Shown one piece after another: positions 1 through 5,331 of a DNA stretch of 5,331 nt. A program made the translations under genes and the position numbers. The DNA is from an uncultured Bacteroidota bacterium (GTDB taxonomy: Bacteria; Bacteroidota; Bacteroidia; NS11-12g; UBA9320). The stretch is taken from NCBI GenBank assembly GCA_913056425.1, contig CAJXLR010000144.1, forward strand, positions 1 to 5,331, given 5' to 3'. Position 1 is the first letter of the stretch. Every line of letters starts with the position of its first letter. A model generated the notes under the pieces. It worked only from the letters and a program-made list of their open reading frames with translations, was not told where the DNA came from and searched no databases.

Positions 1-80
1 AGCTCTTTCTGAAGCAACTCGGCCCGTTGTGGACCGACACCTTTAAGATATTCGATGGGTGTTTTCAGGAAGGAATTCAC
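1..80 (-). CDS. recG: ATP-dependent DNA helicase RecG, N-terminal fragment (cut by window edge)
   Basis: Only the first 26 codons are present, and the gene continues beyond base 1. Read leftward from a GTG at 80-78 the product begins (M/V)NSFLKTPIEYLKGVGPQR and continues AELLQKE. The TPIEYLKGVGP block followed by RAELL is the conserved start of Bacteroidota RecG, just ahead of its wedge/OB domain. RecG is a superfamily 2 helicase that remodels stalled forks and branched recombination intermediates in the cytoplasm; its helicase motifs lie outside the window. GTG is preferred as start because an in-frame TAA lies only four codons upstream and the resulting N-terminus has the usual length for the family. 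No Shine-Dalgarno sequence sits at the proper distance. It lies 50 nt downstream of the CPBP gene on the same strand, so it may be co-transcribed or use its own promoter. Identification rests on a short stretch, but the block is distinctive. Confidence 0.85.
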   Translation of the reverse strand, partial: MNSFLKTPIEYLKGVGPQRAELLQKE

Positions 81-86
81 AAAAGC

Positions 87-115
87 AATTTAGTCAGCAT
101 CCACCACCCTGTCAA
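87..115 (-). promoter_or_regulatory. possible promoter for recG (TTGACA-N17-TAAATT)
   Basis: In the 50-nt gap between the CPBP stop and the recG start, the minus strand carries TTGACA (115-110), a 17-nt spacer and TAAATT (92-87). This is a perfect -35 hexamer with a 4-of-6 match to a -10 hexamer. Transcription would begin close to the GTG start, giving a nearly leaderless message. The Bacteroidota primary sigma factor usually prefers TTG plus TAnnTTTG, and TAAATTGC is only a partial match to that. The site may therefore be fortuitous and recG may simply be read from the upstream operon. Confidence 0.25.
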
Positions 116-130
116 CACACATAATCCACA

Positions 131-1117
131 CTAAAACGTTGATGCCAAAAACGCTCCAATTTCCATGAGCCACGCAATTCCCATATGCACTACTATCCCT
201 CCCCATATAGACCGACTGTAATAGGAGAGAATTCCGAGAATTGACCCGCCAAAGAACGAAGACATCGTCTCTACCATCGGTTTCCCAAAATGGATGGACA
301 CATAAAAGCATGCCATCGGCAAGATGGCTCCCGGTCCTACAAATCGAGCAAATGCGATTACAAGGAAACCACGAAAGAAGTACTCGATGCTTACGAAATC
401 CAACCCATATATCAGTTCATAAAACAATAGATGGCGTGCCGGAGGATCAACCCCGTAACCAAAGTAGTAGTCCAAATTTTTGAGACCACGAGGATAGTAA
501 CCAGTAAAATGATCTGTTAACCCAAAGCCCACAACAAAAGGAAGCATCATCAACAGGATTAGAAAGTAAGGTCTTAAGTTAAAGTTTTTGAGCGTGAAAC
601 CATAGGGCGTTTCAGACGACTTCTTTTCCCACAACCAATAAAGAGTAACGGGTAGCATTGCCGCAGCCATTTTGATAACATCTCGTATAACCCGGCGCCA
701 GAAATTTGGATAATGTTCGAAACTGACTTTAGTTAGTGGTTCAACGCTTGCACTTTGAGCAAACTGACGAAAAGCAAATACGCCAACCGCAAAAATGGCG
801 AGCATCCAGAACTGTGGCTTTTTTAACAAGTCGAAGCGCTTGTAAAAAAACATGAATCCAACAAACGCAACCACGAAAGGAAGGCCATAAAGCACCAAGT
901 GATATAGAAATACTCCATGCTTCTCAACCATTCCGTTTCGAAACAAACGGTAATTAGAGTAGGTTCCATCTGGGTAAGCCCAATAGATGTAGCCCGCCAT
1001 GGATATGACCAGAAATAAGAAGTAAGGCCATTTGAAGTCTTCTTTATAATACCGTTTCAGGTAGCCAAAGAAGGCTTCAAACTGACGCGAGAAAGATGAA
1101 CCTACAAGGATCGACAT
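131..1117 (-). CDS. CPBP-family (CAAX protease / bacteriocin-processing type) intramembrane metalloprotease homologue
   Basis: A 328-residue inner-membrane protein with about eight or nine hydrophobic segments, roughly at residues 31-47, 69-91, 103-118, 147-162, 183-200, 239-259, 262-277, 285-299 and 304-325. The C-terminal third carries the CPBP (Abi/Rce1) signature in a variant form. Motif 1 is IEYFFRG, with E245 and R249, where the classical family has EExxxR. Motif 2 is YVSIHFGKP with H276, followed by E283. Motif 3 is VVHMGIAWLME with H311 and E319. The HFGKPxxE and HxGxAxxM pattern is, as I recall it, typical of a CPBP subgroup in Bacteroidota and Myxococcota. Classical members use the Glu and His residues for glutamate-dependent intramembrane proteolysis. 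The substrate here is unknown, and the first Glu of motif 1 is Ile, so activity is not assured. The start lies 3 nt after the YqeY-like stop, which suggests translational coupling in one operon. The stop is TAG. There is no cleavable signal peptide; the N-terminus looks cytosolic and basic. Confidence 0.85.
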   Translation of the reverse strand: MSILVGSSFSRQFEAFFGYLKRYYKEDFKWPYFLFLVISMAGYIYWAYPDGTYSNYRLFRNGMVEKHGVFLYHLVLYGLPFVVAFVGFMFFYKRFDLLKKPQFWMLAIFAVGVFAFRQFAQSASVEPLTKVSFEHYPNFWRRVIRDVIKMAAAMLPVTLYWLWEKKSSETPYGFTLKNFNLRPYFLILLMMLPFVVGFGLTDHFTGYYPRGLKNLDYYFGYGVDPPARHLLFYELIYGLDFVSIEYFFRGFLVIAFARFVGPGAILPMACFYVSIHFGKPMVETMSSFFGGSILGILSYYSRSIWGGIVVHMGIAWLMEIGAFLASTF

Positions 1118-1120
1118 GTA

Positions 1121-1564
1121 TTAAGACAACAAGCGTTTAACCACATCGGCAATCACTTTGCCATCCGCTTGACCTTTTAGCTTACCAGTGGCCATGCCCA
1201 TCACCTTACCCATGTCTTTCATGCTTGTTGCGCCAACTTGACTGATAATCTGCGCGACATAAGACTCAACCTCTTCAACCGATAACTGTTTTGGCAGAAA
1301 GCGTTCAATAACTTCTAGCTCCTCCTGTTCTTTCTCAGCTAAATCTGACCGATTTTGTTCTTGAAAGATTGAAATTGAATCTCTTCGCTGCTTGGCCATC
1401 TTCACCAAAGCTGCTATCTCGTCGGCTTCAGACGGATCTTTACCTGCTTCTGTTTTCAGTAATAAAAGCGCAGATTTAATTCCGCGTAAAGCCCGAAGTG
1501 CAGCCTGATCTTTAGCCTTCATTGCCGCTTTTAATTCCTCTTGAATTTGGTTGGATAAGCTCAT
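1121..1564 (-). CDS. GatB/YqeY domain-containing protein
   Basis: A 147-residue soluble, helix-rich protein of the YqeY family, full length for that family. Visible family blocks in order are LRALRGIKSALLLLKTE (about 23-39), KQRRDSISIFQEQNRSDLAEKEQEEL (about 58-83, with the typical QRRDSI and R-DLA-KE pattern), IERFLPKQLSVEE (about 86-98) and MGKVMGMATGKLKGQADGK (about 118-136). The C-terminal part resembles the tail domain of GatB, the amidotransferase subunit that turns Glu-tRNA(Gln) into Gln-tRNA(Gln). A tRNA-related role is often suggested, but stand-alone YqeY proteins have no catalytic residues for amidation and their job is not established. The gene is first in a leftward run with the CPBP gene 3 nt downstream, and is divergent from dnaE. 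No Shine-Dalgarno sequence precedes the ATG, as is usual in Bacteroidota. The stop is TAA. The family assignment is firm; the function is not. Confidence 0.93.
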   Translation of the reverse strand: MSLSNQIQEELKAAMKAKDQAALRALRGIKSALLLLKTEAGKDPSEADEIAALVKMAKQRRDSISIFQEQNRSDLAEKEQEELEVIERFLPKQLSVEEVESYVAQIISQVGATSMKDMGKVMGMATGKLKGQADGKVIADVVKRLLS

Positions 1565-1568
1565 GGAA

Positions 1569-1576
1569 CAAATGTA
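1569..1576 (-). promoter_or_regulatory. possible Bacteroidota-type -7 element before the YqeY-like gene
   Basis: The minus strand reads TACATTTG at 1576-1569, an exact match to the TAnnTTTG -7 consensus of Bacteroidota primary sigma promoters. It ends only 4 nt before the ATG of the YqeY-like gene, so transcription would start at or just inside the start codon. That implies a leaderless message or a chance match. No TTG is seen at the expected -33 distance, which lowers confidence. Confidence 0.25.
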
Positions 1577-1620
1577 CTACAGCATAATCATTTCGCATCA
1601 GTTGAGGTGAGCCAAGGTCT

Positions 1621-1652
1621 TAAATTAGTGTCTCCATGGAGACACTAATTTA
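1621..1652. repeat. perfect 32-bp palindrome
   Basis: The half-site TAAATTAGTGTCTCCA is followed immediately by its exact reverse complement, with no spacer and no mismatch; the centre is CCATGG. Symmetry stops at the next bases on each side (T at 1620, G at 1653). In RNA from either strand it could fold into a stem of about 14 bp with a tiny loop. The GC-richer core flanked by A/T ends lacks a proper U-run, so it is a poor intrinsic terminator. No converging genes need a terminator here either. Candidate roles are a dimeric regulator operator, a mobile-element footprint made of two abutting terminal inverted repeats, or a cruciform-forming repeat. The sequence does not decide between them. 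Confidence 0.9.
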
Positions 1653-1680
1653 GCCATCCCAACGAACCTAAACCGCAAAC

Positions 1681-1713
1681 ACATGGGTTCGAATCTCCCG
1701 AGTCCCCTATCCA
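1681..1713 (+). other. tRNA 3'-end-like fragment (possible tRNA relic or attachment-site remnant)
   Basis: The stretch contains GGGTTCGAATCTCCC, which resembles a tRNA T-arm (TTCGAAT loop), followed about 10 nt later by a CCA at 1711-1713. The T-stem is imperfect: only about three of five pairs form, one of them a G-T wobble. No matching 5' acceptor strand, D-arm or anticodon arm can be found upstream, where the palindrome lies. It is therefore not a functional tRNA. It could be a leftover of integration at a tRNA gene or a chance resemblance; no integrase is in the window. Confidence 0.25.
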
Positions 1714-1793
1714 CCTTCCCAAAGCATAAGTCAGTTAAAAAAACAAATCCACAGCCTCTCTACAAATCGCAAAAAAAGCCCTTCGATTCCCTA

Positions 1794-1810
1794 AATTGCA
1801 TGTTGCAATT
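1794..1810 (+). promoter_or_regulatory. short inverted repeat just upstream of the dnaE start
   Basis: AATTGCA (1794-1800) and TGCAATT (1804-1810) form a 7-bp perfect inverted repeat around a TGT loop, ending 11 nt before the dnaE ATG. It could be an operator for a dimeric repressor overlapping the promoter or start site, or a weak hairpin in the dnaE leader that affects initiation. The arms are mostly A/T, so the RNA hairpin would be weak. The symmetry is seen directly; any role is inferred. Confidence 0.35.
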
Positions 1811-1821
1811 CACCAAAATTT

Positions 1822-4800
1822 ATGCCTAATTTTTGCCACCTACATTGTCACTCCCAATTCTCACTTCTCGACGGGGCTGCTAGCATTCCCGGCATGATGG
1901 CCAAGGCCAAGGAAGATGGCATGAAGGCTGTGGCTCTGACCGACCATGGCAACATGTATGGTGCTTTTAAGTTTGTTGTAGAAGCAGAAAAACAAGGCGT
2001 AAAACCAATTATCGGCTGTGAGTTTTATGTGGTTGAAGATCGATTCCAACGTTCCTTCACAGGCGGCAAAAAAGACAAGCGTTACCACCAACTCATGTTG
2101 GCTAAAAACCAACAGGGTTACAAGAATATTTCCAAGCTCTGTTCACTCGGTTTTATTGAGGGTCTATACGGAAAGTATCCGCGTATAGACAAAGACTTAA
2201 TTCGCAAGCACAGCGAGGGAATTATTGCAACAACTTGCTGTATTGGTGCTGAGGTTCCACAAGCCATCATTCACAAAAATGAAGAGGAAGCGGAAAAGGT
2301 ATTCAAGGAGTGGTTAGACATTTTTGGTGAGGACTACTACATAGAATTACAACGCCACGATTTACACGATCTGGATGGCTCGGGCAAGAGCCAAGAAGAC
2401 GTAAACCAAACCCTGCTAAAGTGGTCCGAAAAATATGGCGTAAAGGTTATTGCTACAAACGACTCACATTATGTTGATGAACAGGATTGGAATGCTCATG
2501 ACATCTTGCTTTGTATCAATACCGGTGACCTAAAAGCGACCCCAATTGGTCAAGGACGAGACAAACGATTTGGCTTCCCGAACAGTCAGTTTTTCTTCAA
2601 GACCCAAGCGGAGATGCACCAAAAATTTTCGGATGTCCCATTTGCCTTGGATAACACCATAGAGATTGTCGACAAGATTGAGCCACCTAAGCTCAAACAA
2701 GACGTGCTACTCCCGAACTATGTACTTCCTGAAGGTTTCAAAACACAGGACGAATACCTGAAGTACCTTACTTACGAAGGTGCAAAAAGAAGATATGGTG
2801 TAATCACTGAAGAAATTCGAGAACGACTTGATTTTGAGTTAGCAACCATTGCCAATACGGGATACCCCGGATATTTCTTGATTGTTCAAGATTTCACTAC
2901 AGCTGCTCGAAACCTTGGAGTTTCTGTTGGCCCCGGAAGAGGGTCCGCTGCTGGATCAGCTGTGGCCTATTGTATTGGCATCACGAATGTAGATCCAATC
3001 AAGTACGACTTACTTTTTGAGAGATTCTTGAATCCGGAGCGGGTGTCACTTCCCGATATTGACATCGACTTTGACGATGTTGGACGCGGCAAAGTAATCG
3101 ACTACGTTATCGATAAGTACGGGCAGAATAATGTTGCACAGATAATAACGTACGGTTCCATGGCGGCTAAATCTTCGATTCGGGACGTTGGACGGGTACT
3201 TGATCTGCCTCTACCGGTAGTAGACAAAATTGCCAAACGAGTGCCAGACATTTCACTGGATAAAATATTTAACTCCGACAACAAAGCGCTGAAGGCCAAA
3301 TTGAATAACGATCAAATGGCAATGGTGGATGAGCTTCGCAAAATCAAAGATGGCAATGATTTGGAAGCGCAAGTTCTGAAAGAAGCTGTTGCACTGGAAG
3401 GCTCAGTAAGAAACACAGGTATCCATGCATGTGGCGTAATCATAACACCAGAAGAGATTACAGAACTAATACCTGTAACTACGGCCAAAGATTCTGATCT
3501 ACTCGTTACGCAGTTCGACAACAGTGTTGTTGAAGATGCCGGATTACTAAAGATGGATTTCCTTGGGCTTCGGACGTTATCAATTATCAAGGATGCCATA
3601 GCCATTATCGAACAACGCCATGGTGTAAAAATAGACCACGATGAGATACCGCTTGATGACGAAAAGACTTACGAGCTTTTCCAACGTGGTTCAACCGTCG
3701 GAATATTCCAGTTTGAGAGTGATGGAATGCAAAAACACTTGCGTTCCTTAAAACCAACAAAGTTTGAAGACCTCATAGCTATGAACGCGCTTTACCGACC
3801 TGGTCCAATGGAGTACATCCCAAACTTCGTTGCCAGAAAACACGGTCGTGAAGAAATAGCGTACGATGATCCGGATATGGAAGAATATCTGGAAGAAACA
3901 TACGGTATCACGGTGTATCAGGAGCAAGTGATGCTGCTTTCCCAAAAACTAGCGGGATTCACCAAAGGTGAGGCGGATAGTCTGCGAAAGGCCATGGGTA
4001 AGAAGAAGAAGGACATCATCGACAAGATGAAGCCCAAATTCATCGAGGGAGCTCAAGAGCGTGGTCACGAACCTGAAGTAATGGAAAAGGTCTGGAAGGA
4101 CTGGGAAGCATTTGCAGCCTATGCTTTTAATAAAAGTCACGCCACTTGCTATTCGGTCGTTGCCTTCCAAACTGCTTATCTTAAAGCCCACTACCCTGCC
4201 GAGTACATGGCGGCGGTTCTTACACACAACATGAGCGACATAAAAAAACTTTCCATGTTTATGGAAGAGTGTCGCAACATGAAGCTCGAAGTTTTAAGTC
4301 CGAATGTCAACGAAAGCATGCTATCTTTCTCTGTGAACGATGAAGGAAACATCCGAGTTGGAATGGCCGCAATTAAAGGTGTTGGAGAAGCGGCTGCGGA
4401 AGAAATCGTTCGTGAACGAAACGAAAATGGCCCGTACGAAAATCTGTTTGACCTTACCAAACGGGTCAACCTAAGAACTGTAAATAAAAAGTCGCTTGAA
4501 GGTCTAGCTCTGGCCGGAGCTTTCGATCAATTCGAAGGGCATCATAGAGCCCTAATGGTGGAGAAACTTGGAGATTCCATGAATGGGATTGAACTCGCCT
4601 TGCGTTTTGGAAACGATTTCCAAAATCAACAGAATAATGCTCAAGCTTCTCTATTTGGTGGAGATTCGGCCGTCTCACTGAGCGAACCAAAGTTCCCGGA
4701 AGTTGAACCATGGAGCAAAATGGAACAGCTCAATAAGGAGAAAGACATTATCGGGATGTATATATCCGGTCACCCGTTGGACAATCATAAGACCGATATC

Positions 4801-5331
4801 GACTTCTTTAGTAATACTACTTTATCTCAACTATCAGACTTAAGTAAGATTGGTGACCGCTCAGGAATTAAAGTTGCCGGTATTGTCACGAGCTATGTAC
4901 CTCGTATAAGTAAATCAGGAAAGGCATTTGGTATCTTTACACTGGAAGACTTCCACGGAACGTTTGAGTTCGCCATTTTTGGTGACGACTACGCGAAGTA
5001 TCAAGGCTACCTAACTCCAAATTCGATGTTATTCCTAACAATAAAGGTTCAAGGAAAATACAACGACCCTACTCAGAAAGAAGTTCGAATCACACAAATT
5101 GACTTCCTGCAAGACATCCGGGAAAAGTATCTTGAGAAGCTGACGCTCACGATACGATTAGACGAGCTAAATGAAAATATTGTAAGTCGCTTGCATCAGT
5201 TAACAACCACAGAACAAGGGAACACGACCTTAAACATTGAAATTGCCGACTATGAAGACCGATACAAGGTTGATTTATATGCACCGAGTTTCCGTATAAA
5301 CGTTGATAAGGAATGGATTAAAGCGCTGGAT
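1822..5331 (+). CDS. dnaE: DNA polymerase III subunit alpha (DnaE type), 3' end cut by window edge
   Basis: This is the catalytic subunit of the replicative DNA polymerase; 1170 codons are open to the window end. The N-terminal PHP domain (about 1-230) begins MPNFCHLHCHSQFSLLDG and shows H6, H8, D17, H42 (LTDHGN), E67 (GCEFYV), H89, C139/C140, D214 and H216 (NDSHY), an apparently complete metal-binding set. The polymerase core has PGRGSAAGS (371-379), the catalytic aspartates D414 and D416 in LPDIDIDFDD, and D579 in KMDFLGLRT. YQEQVM (699-704) and AFNKSHATCYS (about 768-778) are also family blocks. A helix-hairpin-helix region (about 846-890, IKGVGEAAAEEIV) follows, then a QASLF beta-clamp-binding motif (941-945), an OB fold (about 1016-1090) and part of the C-terminal domain. 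Related proteins are roughly 1,160 to 1,250 residues, so little is missing. It lacks the exonuclease insert of PolC. The ATG at 1822 is chosen because MPNF directly precedes HLHCH, as in relatives. There is no Shine-Dalgarno sequence. Confidence 0.97.
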   Translation, partial: MPNFCHLHCHSQFSLLDGAASIPGMMAKAKEDGMKAVALTDHGNMYGAFKFVVEAEKQGVKPIIGCEFYVVEDRFQRSFTGGKKDKRYHQLMLAKNQQGYKNISKLCSLGFIEGLYGKYPRIDKDLIRKHSEGIIATTCCIGAEVPQAIIHKNEEEAEKVFKEWLDIFGEDYYIELQRHDLHDLDGSGKSQEDVNQTLLKWSEKYGVKVIATNDSHYVDEQDWNAHDILLCINTGDLKATPIGQGRDKRFGFPNSQFFFKTQAEMHQKFSDVPFALDNTIEIVDKIEPPKLKQDVLLPNYVLPEGFKTQDEYLKYLTYEGAKRRYGVITEEIRERLDFELATIANTGYPGYFLIVQDFTTAARNLGVSVGPGRGSAAGSAVAYCIGITNVDPIKYDLLFERFLNPERVSLPDIDIDFDDVGRGKVIDYVIDKYGQNNVAQIITYGSMAAKSSIRDVGRVLDLPLPVVDKIAKRVPDISLDKIFNSDNKALKAKLNNDQMAMVDELRKIKDGNDLEAQVLKEAVALEGSVRNTGIHACGVIITPEEITELIPVTTAKDSDLLVTQFDNSVVEDAGLLKMDFLGLRTLSIIKDAIAIIEQRHGVKIDHDEIPLDDEKTYELFQRGSTVGIFQFESDGMQKHLRSLKPTKFEDLIAMNALYRPGPMEYIPNFVARKHGREEIAYDDPDMEEYLEETYGITVYQEQVMLLSQKLAGFTKGEADSLRKAMGKKKKDIIDKMKPKFIEGAQERGHEPEVMEKVWKDWEAFAAYAFNKSHATCYSVVAFQTAYLKAHYPAEYMAAVLTHNMSDIKKLSMFMEECRNMKLEVLSPNVNESMLSFSVNDEGNIRVGMAAIKGVGEAAAEEIVRERNENGPYENLFDLTKRVNLRTVNKKSLEGLALAGAFDQFEGHHRALMVEKLGDSMNGIELALRFGNDFQNQQNNAQASLFGGDSAVSLSEPKFPEVEPWSKMEQLNKEKDIIGMYISGHPLDNHKTDIDFFSNTTLSQLSDLSKIGDRSGIKVAGIVTSYVPRISKSGKAFGIFTLEDFHGTFEFAIFGDDYAKYQGYLTPNSMLFLTIKVQGKYNDPTQKEVRITQIDFLQDIREKYLEKLTLTIRLDELNENIVSRLHQLTTTEQGNTTLNIEIADYEDRYKVDLYAPSFRINVDKEWIKALD
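4642..4656 (+). other. beta-clamp-binding motif within DnaE
   Basis: Codons 941-945 encode Gln-Ala-Ser-Leu-Phe followed by Gly-Gly. This fits the QxxLF internal clamp-binding consensus, and lies where E. coli DnaE has QADMF between the helix-hairpin-helix and OB domains. It is expected to tether the polymerase to the DnaN sliding clamp for processive synthesis. It sits in a polar, Gln/Asn-rich linker (about residues 932-942), consistent with an exposed peptide. Confidence 0.75.

Larger units (their letters stand above)
1565..1821. other. divergent intergenic region between the YqeY-like gene and dnaE
   Basis: This 257-nt stretch separates two divergent genes and should contain both promoters. 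I see no credible open reading frame in it. Left to right it holds the putative -7 element of the leftward operon, a perfect 32-bp palindrome at 1621-1652, a tRNA T-arm-like stretch at 1681-1713, A-tracts at 1737-1743 and 1771-1777, and a short inverted repeat at 1794-1810 just before dnaE. No clear TAnnTTTG element was found on the plus strand for dnaE. The A-tracts may bend the DNA or act as upstream promoter elements, but this is inference. Confidence 0.6.

Noticed and set aside
90..311. A 73-codon leftward frame overlapping the end of the CPBP gene
   Set aside because: It is an out-of-frame reading of the CPBP 3' end extending into the gap before recG; no family resemblance and no start signal.
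241..483. An 80-codon forward open frame opposite the CPBP gene
   Set aside because: It lies wholly antisense to a well-supported membrane protein gene, has no recognisable domain and has composition expected of a shadow frame.
1621..1652. The palindrome as a rho-independent terminator
   Set aside because: It is upstream of both flanking genes, which diverge from it, and there is no T-run after the stem on either strand.
1681..1713. A functional tRNA gene
   Set aside because: Only a T-arm-like piece is present; the T-stem is imperfect and no acceptor, D-arm or anticodon arm can be folded.
1861..4711. Several leftward open frames of 65-97 codons inside the dnaE region
   Set aside because: All are antisense to an uninterrupted 1170-codon DnaE frame with conserved motifs along its length; they show no domains and are shadows.
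1822..5331. An intein, frameshift or insertion within dnaE
   Set aside because: The frame is continuous from 1822 to the window end and conserved blocks appear in normal order and spacing; no extra domain is visible.
1..5331. A defence island, toxin-antitoxin pair, CRISPR array or novel multi-gene system
   Set aside because: All genes seen are housekeeping or common accessory families; no repeat-spacer pattern, small paired ORFs, nuclease or transposase were found.

Overview
This window looks like ordinary chromosomal DNA from a member of the Bacteroidota. The evidence is protein style and sequence signals. The long forward gene is a DnaE-type DNA polymerase III alpha subunit whose N-terminus and core read like Bacteroidota DnaE. 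The fragment at the left edge has the RecG N-terminus typical of that phylum. No gene has a good Shine-Dalgarno sequence at the usual distance, and a TAnnTTTG-like promoter element precedes one start. The genus cannot be fixed from this sequence alone.

Layout: two divergent transcription units share a 257-bp intergenic region (1565-1821). Leftward run three genes in the same direction: a GatB/YqeY-domain protein (1121-1564), a polytopic CPBP-family membrane protein (131-1117, starting 3 nt after the previous stop), and the first 26 codons of recG (1-80, cut by the window edge). Rightward runs dnaE (1822 to the window end), 1170 codons with no stop or frameshift, probably lacking only its extreme C-terminus.

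The shared intergenic region holds the only non-coding structure of note. It has a perfect 32-bp palindrome (1621-1652), a short stretch resembling the T-arm and 3' end of a tRNA (1681-1713), two 7-nt A-tracts, and a 7-bp inverted repeat with a 3-nt loop ending 11 nt before the dnaE start.

Functionally, dnaE is the replicative polymerase and recG a branched-DNA helicase that rescues stalled forks, so the window has a replication and repair flavour. The YqeY-like and CPBP proteins have no firmly assigned role and need not be linked to replication. I saw no mobile element, CRISPR array, toxin-antitoxin pair, defence system or complete RNA gene, and no evidence of an undescribed multi-gene system. 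The best leads are the perfect palindrome, the apparently intact PHP metal site of DnaE, and the variant motifs of the CPBP protein.
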